A stretch of DNA of 64,000 bases, taken from positions 2,292,258 to 2,356,257 of the forward strand of contig JACTAT010000049.1 in assembly GCA_014526335.1 (NCBI GenBank). The letters are read 5' to 3'. The position numbers were made by a program, and so were the translations under genes. The notes beneath the pieces were generated by a model, which saw only the letters and a list, made by a program, of their open reading frames with translations, ran no database searches and was not told the DNA's origin. This document shows positions 10,335 to 22,347 of this stretch, piece after piece. The stretch comes from Chrysaora quinquecirrha. Its lineage: Eukaryota; Cnidaria; Scyphozoa; Semaeostomeae; Pelagiidae. Each line of letters begins with the position of its first letter. Positions within the stretch are counted from its first letter, which is position 1.

Positions 10335-13300
10335 CTCTGGGTACGTAAAAATATGATTGGTTAAGCATTGGATATCTTTCTCTAATACATCTTGCAAACA
10401 GATGGAAATAAACATTTTGAGCATTCGGTGACGTATGCATCTGACCTGTTATTCGGTCTTTGTATTCCCTGAGATCTCGGTAAACGACTATGAGGTCATC
10501 TGGTTCGTCCAGGGTAAGGTTCGGTATTTCTCTTCTACACCCATAGCATCTAGATAAAGTCGTTCCAGGAAGCCATTTCAATGTAAACATGTGCTCCATC
10601 ATGAAATGTGACTGTGGCAACTGTCTTTGCTTAAAGAATAGAAATGAAAATGCTTTTAACTTGGTTTAATTTACAATTAATTTGGTTTTTCTTATTTTAC
10701 ATACTTGCTGTATTCGATTCCTCCATGAATGAAATGTTCTTGTTCTCGATTTGCAGAAAAAATAAATTTGTTAAAAAATTTGAACCCCAAAATGTAATCT
10801 TTGCCGAAATTCTTCAAACAGAGAAGAACAATGAGGACCTCCATCCTAAATACATCAGAGTACCCTTCCAATGGGTGGGAAAGCTAAATATTAAAACATT
10901 TCCGAAGATGGTTTTGTAGTAAAAAGCAGATGTATATAGACTCACAATAGATTTGTGAAGGTTCACGTGCAATTTTTCTATTCCGTACAATCCAGGAAAA
11001 CGACTTACAATTAGTATTTTGCTTAATATATCCGCACTTTATTACATAACTTGCGATAAAGCAGGTGAAACGGGCATTCTCATGGGCATTGCATTTGCTA
11101 TCTGCGGCTGCAGCTGAATATCATGTGAAGGCATGGGTATGTTCGCTGTCATTTGTGGCAAATGACCTTCATCATCTGTGATTTTGAGGATTTATACGAA
11201 TTGTGTTGCTGGTTGTTTCTTTTGGTTTGAACATTTTCGATTGCTTGGTTTTCTTCCAGCATTTTTTGGACCTCCTTGCAAAGCCATGCTTATCATCTCG
11301 CCACATTGGTTTTTACCTCCCCTTTTGTACCATGCAATAAACTCATCAAGAGTACCTCTCATGTGTGCTACAGCAATGGTATGCTCACAGATCTTTGTAG
11401 ATTTGTTAGTGCAAGATCGATCACAAGACAAGCTGCCCCCCTTTCCTGGGGTTACAATAAAAATCTTGTTTAAATGTCCTGCAACAATGTAGGATCTGTT
11501 CGTAGATCCTGGCTGTGGTACAACAAGCCCCTTTGAACACACTAATTTGTTGGCCTTATCAAAAATTGTTTGCAGTATCGGTTGCAGCACATTTTGTATT
11601 CCACATGTCGTAGCTGTAATCAGTAAGGATTGTGGATCCTCTTCGACTGCTGCTCTACTCTCGATAGCTTCTTCGAAATTTGACTGCAATTCATCTCTTT
11701 TCCCATCCACGCCTGTAGTTATGAATTTCTTGATGCTCCTCTTACGCTGATCTATTGTCATTGAGCTTTTTATGTCTGCCACCTACAAAGAAAAATGTAC
11801 ACCAATCACCATTATAGCCAAAATACCTTACTGTGATCAGAACTGTGAGGCTGAGGAAATTGCATCATTAGAATTGATTGAAAAGAACTTGGCAACAAAT
11901 CTTCATTTGAATATTGTAACAACAAAACTAAGCTATACGACTATGACAGTTGAAATTGATAAATAATGCGTATGGAAACTCATGAACAATTAACATAGAA
12001 AGCATTACAGGAAATAGACTAAAGGTGAATGTGATATCAAATAAAAGCTTTAAATTTTGCTGATCTCAGCAAAGCATGAAATGCGATTATTTTGTCAGTT
12101 GAATTCACAATTGATGCTAAAGATTTGCTCAGAGATCCCTGAGAAACGCTCGTAGAGAAAAGAGAATTCGCTACCCTTTTCGTACCTTTTCTTTTTTGAA
12201 CCACTCAAAGAATGAAAGCTTTCGTGCACCTTTTCCACATTCCTTCTCTCTGTCGTTCGATGATTCTTTTAGGTTTTGAAGTTTTTCGTCAAATTAAGCT
12301 TCAGTATCACTGTCCACAAGCCCAGAATACATTATGTCCCCATCAGCTTTTCCAAATATTTCATTTAATATTTGCTGCTTAAGATCATTCCTGAAACCTC
12401 TAGATGTCAACTCTCTCTTGATATTGTCTTTAAAATGGATTGAACACCTCAAGAATGTTGCAAATCTAAAAATTTTCGACAATTCATCTATTAACGCAAA
12501 GCAAGCAAACCCTCTAATTCTGGTTTGTCTGTGACCAGCCTGTGACCAAATTTAGGGAAGGTTCGCCAATCTTTAGACTGGTGCATGAAAAGTGGCCGAA
12601 TGAATTTGGGATGCAAGTTTGTCCCTTTGCTGAAAAATCGGAGATTTTGGTAGCTGTTGACTGTCGGAAAAATGTTGTTTTAGAAAATGTTGAAGGTAGG
12701 GTCAAGTCCAAGAATACAATGCTAACGAGGGTCTGTGCAAAATTGGACAAGATCTTCCAGTTGACGATCACTAGCCAGTACAAAAGAAAAATTTTGATGT
12801 ATGCTGCATTCCCTTATAAAAATTTCGTTCTGTCCCTCTTCATCTTGTTTTGCTCTCTCAAGCAAAGTCCACATAGTATTGTATCTATCTTCTGGATGTT
12901 TCTCTTTTCCATTGTTGTTGGCCTCCTTGTCTGTGTTAGCATCCCTGTTTGCAGCGTGTCTCATGTTATACATCTGAGATGGCCCTCAGTTAGTTGCCCA
13001 AGACTTTTCGCACCAGTTACATCTCCGACACTCTTGAACACTTCGTCGAGAGCCGCTTTTGCATTTTGTTGTTTGAAAGATGCTTTTAACTTGCTCTGAG
13101 TGCTTGTCATTGTTCTTGTGTATGGTGCCCCTGATTTCGCATTACCATGTGGTTTCGACAAATCACTTCATTCTCTTCTTTTATAAACAAGTACTGGATA
13201 AATGTATACCCTGGTTTGTAGGTTCCAGGCCTTAAAAAGTAAATACTTACTTATCAATACATAGAAATTTACAAGAATGCATCTTCACATTCCGTTTGAT

Positions 13301-15190
13301 TGTGGATTCAAGAAGTCTCATCTTCATCCATTAGTCCTCGAGAGTGCCTAAAGCAACTAAGTTCATTTGGGTAACCTTCCGTGGGAAACTAGAGAAACGC
13401 ATAACTGGGGCTCCTAAGCATTTCAGAAATTATCATTACTAGTTTGAGATAATAGGAAACTTTTCTTTTCCGGATGCTTTTCAGAAGGAACGACGCAGTA
13501 TTGGGGGCCTGGTGGTAACATGCAACCCAGTCAAATCGAAAGACTACCTGCCCGACAACAATAACCATTACATGACCTATCAGGGTCAAAGCTGGTTTAA
13601 TCAGGGTGCACCGTTAACTGATATGAACTATTTACAGTCACAAAAATTGCAAATTGGCACGGAATCCCACCATTCGCATGGAGCTATTTACATCTGTCAT
13701 TTCCATGTGCAGAATGCAGAATATAGTTGTCCTCCTTTGCATACAGCAGTATTTCAGCTTATTCTGTGTTATCATATTGATTAAAAGTAAAAACAAGTTG
13801 CATTAATGTAAATGTTCCTTTTTTTACTAACCTTCCAGATTGGAAATAATCTTGCGTACATCAGGATCTGAGTTATTGATGTGATATATCCTTCTAAGAA
13901 GGTAAAATTTGCCAGAGGTATCAGTTTTCTCTTGTGCAATTACTTTTGTTGTACTGCCTTTTGATTCTTGAAAAGTGAAGTAGAATTTTGGACAACCATT
14001 ATTCCTCCAGGATCCCATATCATCACATTTAATATCATCGAATTTCTCTATGCTTTTGTTGTCAATCAAGAATGAAACATTGTTAGCAACATTAAGTGGC
14101 GTTGTTATGCAGAGATACTCATGTTCGTATCTTCCAAGCAGGATCTGGACAAGCTGTTCTGTCGATAGTTGTCATGTGTCCAGGAAAATACAGTAGTCAA
14201 CGGATTGGTTTATAAGGAGTACCATCAGGCTTTGGGATGTCAAATTTATATTCATCGATTTCGCTGATAATTCAAAAAGGCTTACTTTAAACTAGATAAC
14301 CCGTTTAAAAGAAACCCAAGGAATTGTTTTCGAGAAACAAATTCATCCCATTCTTACCAAGGTATTTTGGTCCCAGTTCTTAAAACTAACAGCCAGAAAA
14401 TTTCAAACCTATTGAACAAAGGGGTTTTGAGATATTTTGAAACATTGGAGTGAGGGGGGAGGGTTAAGCAATTTATACCACCTTACGTTTGATTCGAGGA
14501 CACATAAGGAGTAGCATCAGGTGGAGAACATTTCTCTTACAAATGAACTCTTTCACGATAAAATCAACGAAATAAAGCATATTTGGGTTGTAACTCTTTG
14601 CCACCCCCTGCCGACGTTCCTCCATAATGAAGATTTCAGATATTTTCAAGAAATCCATAGGCCCTAAACTCACCTGCTAGAAGGTGTAAAACTTATTGCA
14701 CTGGTACCACTGACGTCTAGACTCGAACTTGCTGATCTTAAAAGTGAGTGTGTTGCGAATCTGTAACTTTCACGTCAGCTTCCTTTTCAACTGAGGTTGG
14801 CGAACTTCTTTCCATGTTTCCTGCCTGAAATTTTCAGAGATATAGAAATCACCTCATGTGTTCAAAATATTGTTCATCATGAACCTATCAAAAATGCTCT
14901 TGCTAGTGATATATGCAATAGACTTGTGCCAAGAATAGAAAGTGACGTTTTTCATTATCGTTTCTAACGTCATGACAAGTCAAATTCATGTCCTCCTTAC
15001 AGAGTTTCTTAATTCCATGAAGAGGGCCCCAAGGGCAATATTTTCAACATTTCCTTATAAAAAATTATTGTACCTATTCCTTTTAAAATAACGCACTTAA
15101 TAACAATAGTAGATAATTAGTTCAAAAATAATACAGCTTACCTTATTCGTGAGGTCAATAATAATTGGGGGGACTTTGGATGCTGAATTT
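10276..15190 (-). pseudogene. Mutator-like (MULE) transposase gene with SWIM finger
   Basis: A multi-exon minus-strand gene. Upstream pieces: 15142-15190 ending in a GTAAGC donor; exon 14674-14824 (clear AG and GTGAGT borders); exon 13832-14273, which holds KCDDMGSWRNNGC, a conserved N-terminal motif of cnidarian MULE-like proteins (recalled). Then PHGNAKSGAPYTRTM (12961-13161), the stretch to FCTDPR (12722-12973), the DDE entry LGLDPTFN (about 12700), a CSIHFKDNIKREL segment (12294-12482), the SWIM zinc finger C-x-C..C-x-H with CEHTIAVAHMRGTLDEF (11192-11782) and a C-terminal WLPGTTLSRCYGC block (10276-10620). MULE transposases cut and insert DNA with 8-11-bp target duplications (established). 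Stops follow FCTDPR (about 12720) and at 11192-11194, and frames shift at about 14745, 14150, 12960 and 12500, so it is dead. The 5' part lies inside the tandem duplication. Confidence 0.8.
10640..11100. other. Interval between MULE C-terminal segments
   Basis: The region most likely corresponds to an intron of the MULE gene. After the in-frame stop at 11192 the same minus-strand frame remains open to about 11045, with a Met/Pro-rich tail. The plus-strand frame at 10644-10919 has a hydrophobic start but no recognisable domain. Confidence 0.4.
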
Positions 15191-16140
15191 ACATTCTTTC
15201 CTATTTTGCCTATTGCTATGCTGTACGGCTCGAATGTATAAACAGAGAGAAAAGAGCTTTTTTCTCCAATGAGCTTTTCCAAACACTTTGCAAGATTATT
15301 CCGTCCTGCTTCACTCAAAATACTATCCACAAAAGGCAGTTCTTCTGTCAATTCAACGTGCAAAGGCAAGAGACCATGACTACTCATCAGGGCCTTTGCA
15401 TCAATTGCTGAATAGATTGCACTTTTATTTCTTAATGGATTAAGTAAAGATGGATACTGACTTATTATGTTAGTTGTTGAGGCCGCCATTTTCGCACTGA
15501 ATTCTGTTAGTTGTTGTCCTTTATTCGTTAAGCTCTGATCGATCCCTGGACCAGAAAAACACATGCGTTTGTTCTGTCATTAGCAACATCAGTGACAGAA
15601 GGAGGAAGGCCTGACTCTATTCTTTTTGCAGCTTCTTCGCATTTCTTTTCAACTGCACTGCCTTGGTGCACTTCTTGATTGAAAATGATTGATCTCACCT
15701 GTCTCTCGATGGACTCAAACGTGTCCGAAGCTTGAGTCACAGATGTGATTCGTTTAGTTCCTCATGAGATGTTAATAACTTGGATAGATTGACCAAAGAC
15801 CACCAAGTTGTAGCATGCATCTTTTCGTATTTTGTAGACTTTGATGGCTCTCGCTGTTTGGCAACAATATCCTCTAGGGCCTCTCTGCTATCTGTGAAGC
15901 TAAATCCATCCAGAGATTCGTTTATTTCATCATAAAATGGGTAAGGTTTATCTGGATTTGTTATAACGAATATACACATTCCAAGTGCCCACATGTCTGC
16001 TGCCTTTAAAATATCAAGATTCGCAGATGCTAGTCCCAGCCTTTTCAGCAGGATTTCAGGTGCCATGTATACAGGACTACCTCTGTCCACACGAGCAACT
16101 TTGGATGCCAGTTAAGTCTGTGTTTGAATTAGTCTCGATC
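11903..16140. repeat. 4.24-kb tandem duplication, copy 1
   Basis: This block is repeated immediately downstream at 16141-20377 in the same orientation. By eye I found only five differences: single-base indels near 12280, 14604 and 15080 and substitutions near 14633 and 15141. The block contains the 5' two thirds of the MULE gene and the C-terminal part of the kinase pseudogene. No transposon ends mark the borders; the junction shares only a TC dinucleotide. Confidence 0.9.
15191..16140 (-). pseudogene. Protein-kinase pseudogene, copy 1 (C-terminal part)
   Basis: Minus-strand remainder of a kinase gene cut by the duplication border. It starts in the activation loop (a TAA at 16112-16114, then VDRGSPVYMAPEIL, the APE motif), continues with the C-lobe helix ADMWALGMCIFVI, and then a C-terminal region in shifted frames (15528-15740 and 15193-15564) ending LCVYTFEPYSIA-like. 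The ATP-binding lobe is absent. At 15190/15191 homology to the other lineage (copy 3) stops and MULE 5' sequence begins. It cannot encode a kinase. Confidence 0.85.
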
Positions 16141-19100
16141 TCATTTGAATATTGTAACAACAAAACTAAGCTATACGACTATGACAGTTGAAATTGATAA
16201 ATAATGCGTATGGAAACTCATGAACAATTAACATAGAAAGCATTACAGGAAATAGACTAAAGGTGAATGTGATATCAAATAAAAGCTTTAAATTTTGCTG
16301 ATCTCAGCAAAGCATGAAATGCGATTATTTTGTCAGTTGAATTCACAATTGATGCTAAAGATTTGCTCAGAGATCCCTGAGAAACGCTCGTAGAGAAAAG
16401 AGAATTCGCTACCCTTTTCGTACCTTTTCTTTTTTGAACCACTCAAAGAATGAAAGCTTTCGTGCACCTTTTCCACATTCCTTCTCTCTGTCGTTCGATG
16501 ATTCTTTTAGGTTTTGAAGTTTTCGTCAAATTAAGCTTCAGTATCACTGTCCACAAGCCCAGAATACATTATGTCCCCATCAGCTTTTCCAAATATTTCA
16601 TTTAATATTTGCTGCTTAAGATCATTCCTGAAACCTCTAGATGTCAACTCTCTCTTGATATTGTCTTTAAAATGGATTGAACACCTCAAGAATGTTGCAA
16701 ATCTAAAAATTTTCGACAATTCATCTATTAACGCAAAGCAAGCAAACCCTCTAATTCTGGTTTGTCTGTGACCAGCCTGTGACCAAATTTAGGGAAGGTT
16801 CGCCAATCTTTAGACTGGTGCATGAAAAGTGGCCGAATGAATTTGGGATGCAAGTTTGTCCCTTTGCTGAAAAATCGGAGATTTTGGTAGCTGTTGACTG
16901 TCGGAAAAATGTTGTTTTAGAAAATGTTGAAGGTAGGGTCAAGTCCAAGAATACAATGCTAACGAGGGTCTGTGCAAAATTGGACAAGATCTTCCAGTTG
17001 ACGATCACTAGCCAGTACAAAAGAAAAATTTTGATGTATGCTGCATTCCCTTATAAAAATTTCGTTCTGTCCCTCTTCATCTTGTTTTGCTCTCTCAAGC
17101 AAAGTCCACATAGTATTGTATCTATCTTCTGGATGTTTCTCTTTTCCATTGTTGTTGGCCTCCTTGTCTGTGTTAGCATCCCTGTTTGCAGCGTGTCTCA
17201 TGTTATACATCTGAGATGGCCCTCAGTTAGTTGCCCAAGACTTTTCGCACCAGTTACATCTCCGACACTCTTGAACACTTCGTCGAGAGCCGCTTTTGCA
17301 TTTTGTTGTTTGAAAGATGCTTTTAACTTGCTCTGAGTGCTTGTCATTGTTCTTGTGTATGGTGCCCCTGATTTCGCATTACCATGTGGTTTCGACAAAT
17401 CACTTCATTCTCTTCTTTTATAAACAAGTACTGGATAAATGTATACCCTGGTTTGTAGGTTCCAGGCCTTAAAAAGTAAATACTTACTTATCAATACATA
17501 GAAATTTACAAGAATGCATCTTCACATTCCGTTTGATTGTGGATTCAAGAAGTCTCATCTTCATCCATTAGTCCTCGAGAGTGCCTAAAGCAACTAAGTT
17601 CATTTGGGTAACCTTCCGTGGGAAACTAGAGAAACGCATAACTGGGGCTCCTAAGCATTTCAGAAATTATCATTACTAGTTTGAGATAATAGGAAACTTT
17701 TCTTTTCCGGATGCTTTTCAGAAGGAACGACGCAGTATTGGGGGCCTGGTGGTAACATGCAACCCAGTCAAATCGAAAGACTACCTGCCCGACAACAATA
17801 ACCATTACATGACCTATCAGGGTCAAAGCTGGTTTAATCAGGGTGCACCGTTAACTGATATGAACTATTTACAGTCACAAAAATTGCAAATTGGCACGGA
17901 ATCCCACCATTCGCATGGAGCTATTTACATCTGTCATTTCCATGTGCAGAATGCAGAATATAGTTGTCCTCCTTTGCATACAGCAGTATTTCAGCTTATT
18001 CTGTGTTATCATATTGATTAAAAGTAAAAACAAGTTGCATTAATGTAAATGTTCCTTTTTTTACTAACCTTCCAGATTGGAAATAATCTTGCGTACATCA
18101 GGATCTGAGTTATTGATGTGATATATCCTTCTAAGAAGGTAAAATTTGCCAGAGGTATCAGTTTTCTCTTGTGCAATTACTTTTGTTGTACTGCCTTTTG
18201 ATTCTTGAAAAGTGAAGTAGAATTTTGGACAACCATTATTCCTCCAGGATCCCATATCATCACATTTAATATCATCGAATTTCTCTATGCTTTTGTTGTC
18301 AATCAAGAATGAAACATTGTTAGCAACATTAAGTGGCGTTGTTATGCAGAGATACTCATGTTCGTATCTTCCAAGCAGGATCTGGACAAGCTGTTCTGTC
18401 GATAGTTGTCATGTGTCCAGGAAAATACAGTAGTCAACGGATTGGTTTATAAGGAGTACCATCAGGCTTTGGGATGTCAAATTTATATTCATCGATTTCG
18501 CTGATAATTCAAAAAGGCTTACTTTAAACTAGATAACCCGTTTAAAAGAAACCCAAGGAATTGTTTTCGAGAAACAAATTCATCCCATTCTTACCAAGGT
18601 ATTTTGGTCCCAGTTCTTAAAACTAACAGCCAGAAAATTTCAAACCTATTGAACAAAGGGGTTTTGAGATATTTTGAAACATTGGAGTGAGGGGGGAGGG
18701 TTAAGCAATTTATACCACCTTACGTTTGATTCGAGGACACATAAGGAGTAGCATCAGGTGGAGAACATTTCTCTTACAAATGAACTCTTTCACGATAAAA
18801 TCAACGAAATAAAGCATATTTGGGTTGTAACTCTTTGCCACCCCTGCCGACGTTCCTCCATAATGAAGATTGCAGATATTTTCAAGAAATCCATAGGCCC
18901 TAAACTCACCTGCTAGAAGGTGTAAAACTTATTGCACTGGTACCACTGACGTCTAGACTCGAACTTGCTGATCTTAAAAGTGAGTGTGTTGCGAATCTGT
19001 AACTTTCACGTCAGCTTCCTTTTCAACTGAGGTTGGCGAACTTCTTTCCATGTTTCCTGCCTGAAATTTTCAGAGATATAGAAATCACCTCATGTGTTCA

Positions 19101-19427
19101 AAATATTGTTCATCATGAACCTATCAAAAATGCTCTTGCTAGTGATATATGCAATAGACTTGTGCCAAGAATAGAAAGTGACGTTTTTCATTATCGTTTC
19201 TAACGTCATGACAAGTCAAATTCATGTCCTCCTTACAGAGTTTCTTAATTCCATGAAGAGGGCCCCAAGGGCAATATTTTCAACATTTCCTTATAAAAAA
19301 TTATTGTACCTATTCCCTTTTAAAATAACGCACTTAATAACAATAGTAGATAATTAGTTCAAAAATAATACAGCTTACCTCATTCGTGAGGTCAATAATA
19401 ATTGGGGGGACTTTGGATGCTGAATTT
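16141..19427 (-). pseudogene. MULE transposase, truncated duplicate
   Basis: Duplicate of the upstream two thirds of the MULE gene. It retains the N-terminal exons (18910-19060 and 18069-18510), the PHGNAKS segment (17198-17398), the FCTDPR segment (16959-17210) and the IHFKDNIKREL segment (16531-16719). It lacks the SWIM finger and the C-terminal block because the duplication border cuts it at 16141. It carries the same stops and frameshifts as the first copy, plus a one-base loss near 18840. Confidence 0.8.
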
Positions 19428-20377
19428 ACATTCTTTCCTATTTTGCCTATTGCTATGCTGTACGGCTCGAATGTATAAACAGAGAGAAAAGAGCTTTTTT
19501 CTCCAATGAGCTTTTCCAAACACTTTGCAAGATTATTCCGTCCTGCTTCACTCAAAATACTATCCACAAAAGGCAGTTCTTCTGTCAATTCAACGTGCAA
19601 AGGCAAGAGACCATGACTACTCATCAGGGCCTTTGCATCAATTGCTGAATAGATTGCACTTTTATTTCTTAATGGATTAAGTAAAGATGGATACTGACTT
19701 ATTATGTTAGTTGTTGAGGCCGCCATTTTCGCACTGAATTCTGTTAGTTGTTGTCCTTTATTCGTTAAGCTCTGATCGATCCCTGGACCAGAAAAACACA
19801 TGCGTTTGTTCTGTCATTAGCAACATCAGTGACAGAAGGAGGAAGGCCTGACTCTATTCTTTTTGCAGCTTCTTCGCATTTCTTTTCAACTGCACTGCCT
19901 TGGTGCACTTCTTGATTGAAAATGATTGATCTCACCTGTCTCTCGATGGACTCAAACGTGTCCGAAGCTTGAGTCACAGATGTGATTCGTTTAGTTCCTC
20001 ATGAGATGTTAATAACTTGGATAGATTGACCAAAGACCACCAAGTTGTAGCATGCATCTTTTCGTATTTTGTAGACTTTGATGGCTCTCGCTGTTTGGCA
20101 ACAATATCCTCTAGGGCCTCTCTGCTATCTGTGAAGCTAAATCCATCCAGAGATTCGTTTATTTCATCATAAAATGGGTAAGGTTTATCTGGATTTGTTA
20201 TAACGAATATACACATTCCAAGTGCCCACATGTCTGCTGCCTTTAAAATATCAAGATTCGCAGATGCTAGTCCCAGCCTTTTCAGCAGGATTTCAGGTGC
20301 CATGTATACAGGACTACCTCTGTCCACACGAGCAACTTTGGATGCCAGTTAAGTCTGTGTTTGAATTAGTCTCGATC
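16141..20377. repeat. 4.24-kb tandem duplication, copy 2
   Basis: Second copy of the block at 11903-16140. The left border joins the MULE gene in mid-DDE region to the kinase activation loop of copy 1. On the right the kinase sequence continues uninterrupted into its N-terminal half, so this copy carries the ancestral right flank and copy 1 the ancestral left flank (SWIM and C-terminal blocks). Confidence 0.9.
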
Positions 20378-20910
20378 TACTTTCACCGAAATCGGTCAGC
20401 TTGAATACAACAGGCGTTAGCGCTGAATTCCATTTGTCCAAGAAGGCAGTTCCATCTTCACAGAGTAGATGATGATTACTAACCAAGATATTCGCTGGTT
20501 TAAGAACAGGGTGGACGATATCTCGTTGCTGAAGATATGATAAACCATTTATCAGATCTGCAACTTTAACTCTGATACATGTTCAAAGTCGTACTTTTGA
20601 TCAACATGAGCCAAAAATCTGGAAAGTGAACTGGCAATTGTCTGGTCCCCAAAAGGGGCAAAGGAGAAGCTGACATACTCTTGCATAATTGCAAAGTTGT
20701 TGAAAAAACTCCCTTGAACTCAGCAACATTTTCATGGCCCTTCACGTCATTGACCAGCCTTGCCTCTTTCAAAAACTCTCTGTCATTTCCATCAGTCCTG
20801 AATGTATGCTTTAAAACAACACGCTCATCTCTGTACTTCTCCAAAACAACAGAACCAAAACTTCCAATTCCGATTGTTTCAATAGGGAAACATTCTGCCA
20901 GCAAAATGGT
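19428..20910 (-). pseudogene. Protein-kinase pseudogene, copy 2
   Basis: Nearly full kinase domain on the minus strand. N-lobe: GIGSFGSVVL glycine loop, VVLKH with the ATP-binding Lys, and an alpha-C region LKEARLVNDVKGHENV (20566-20904). Catalytic loop at about 20484-20513 reads IVHPVLKPANIL, so the HRD motif has lost both Arg and the catalytic Asp. The LTDFGES (DFG) motif is present. Disabling lesions: a frameshift near 20575, TAA at 20349-20351, a frameshift near 19975, and a deletion near 19795 relative to copy 3. Its N-terminus is cut at about 20911 by the 983-bp inverted-repeat element, and its C-terminus ends at 19428 where MULE sequence begins. Confidence 0.85.
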
Positions 20911-22079
20911 TTCTATAATTTGCTCTTGCTTGCTATATTTATAATATTGATTTACATATTTACAAATTTTTTAACCATAACCTGTACTTTAGATAAAATT
21001 TTAAGAGCTTAGTAACAATCAAGAAATTCGAGTAATTTCTGGCATTTCACCTCTCGAAAATGCATACAAGATTTTTATTGAAACAAAAGGATTTTTACAA
21101 TGGATGTTTCCACAAAAACAATAGATATACCACCAAAGCGTGTACGGCTTTTCGGCACATAAGTGCTTATTTCATTATTCAGAAAGAATTTAGCAGGCCT
21201 AAAACTAACACATTTCAGTTAAAGGATGCTTCCTGGGTTGAGTTTCAATAAAGTAAAATACTTTTGCGGTATGAGGGCTTTGACCACAGGCTGAGATGAA
21301 GCTCAACCCGGGATGAATTTCAAATGTGGTAAGAGGCTGATTTTGGAGTGATGTAGTTAAATGCGCAACTATGTTAGTTTAAAACGATTTCACATGTCAT
21401 GCTAATCAAAGCAGATGCCAATTTATATTGACCTGTAGACCACAACTGGATTAAAGTTTAAATGAATTGTGGATTGTGTTGTGGAGGAATTTCAATTGGA
21501 TTGAAACTAATTCGGTTTGAATTTGGAACAATTTGGAATGAATAAGGAAACAAATGTGACACGAATTTGGTACCAATTTGGTACGAATTGAAACAAATTT
21601 AGTACAAATTTGGGGATGGTATAATTTAAGATTCAAGATCCAAGATCCAAGATCCAAGATCCGAGAAATTAAGATCCGAGATATTAAGATCCGAGATATT
21701 AAGATCCGAGAAATTAAGATCCGAGATATTAAGATCCGAGATATTAAGATCCGAGAAATTAAGATCCGAGAAATTAAGATCCAAGAAATTAAGATCCGAG
21801 ATATTAAGATCCAAGAAATTAAGATCCGAGATATTAATGACCGAACTTTTCGTTATTTAGCTTCTGTTTAACTTTAAACATGTTTCTGCAATAAATTGCG
21901 GGGATACAAGGAGCTTCACACACATGTACCCCGTCTTCCTTGTTCCCAAATAGGGGCTGGCCAAAATAGGGTTCAGGGTGAAAATGGGGCTGTCTGTTTT
22001 GCATCAGCAAAATGCAGCAACAATATCCACCTATATATTCTGTTAATCACATCAAGAAAATCACCGGGTTTCCCCAGCA

Positions 22080-22147
22080 CTACAGTAGCTCAGTGGGTTA
22101 GTACGCGTGACACAGATTATATGGTCGCTGGATCGATCCACGGCACC
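22080..22147 (+). ncRNA. tRNA-like segment with A and B boxes
   Basis: TAGCTCAGTGGG at 22086-22097 matches the polymerase III A box and GGATCGATCC at 22130-22139 matches the B box with one change, at tRNA-like spacing (start to start 44 nt). It is followed by a CACCA-like end. I could not pair a full acceptor stem, so it is a tRNA-derived (SINE-head-like) sequence more than a working tRNA gene. Confidence 0.5.
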
Positions 22148-22268
22148 ACCTTGTGTTTTAGTTTATTAGTTTTAGTTTCCGAAAAATTTTTCTCCGATGA
22201 GCACTTCATGATTGTTTTCGCGTGAAAATTAATAAAAAAATACAGAATAATTAATGATGATTTTAGTC

Positions 22269-22347
22269 TTGTTTGTTTTCTATTTTTAAACAATTCTCAA
22301 ATTTGGCCGCCAAATTTGAGAATTGTTTAAAAATAGAAAACAAACAA
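22269..22347. repeat. Perfect 39-bp palindrome
   Basis: 22269-22307 and 22309-22347 are exact reverse complements around a single central base, with GCCAAATTTGAGAATTG beside the centre. It lies inside the MULE-type MITE, 120 bp from the tRNA-like segment. It would extrude as a near-perfect hairpin. Confidence 0.9.

Noticed and set aside
12542..13099. Plus-strand 185-residue open frame (repeated at 16779-17336)
   Set aside because: It is antisense to the MULE transposase frames at 12542-13161, which carry the recognisable motifs. It exists twice only because the region is duplicated.
22080..22147. A functional tRNA gene
   Set aside because: A and B boxes are present but I cannot form an acceptor stem or a convincing anticodon arm, and it sits inside a MITE.
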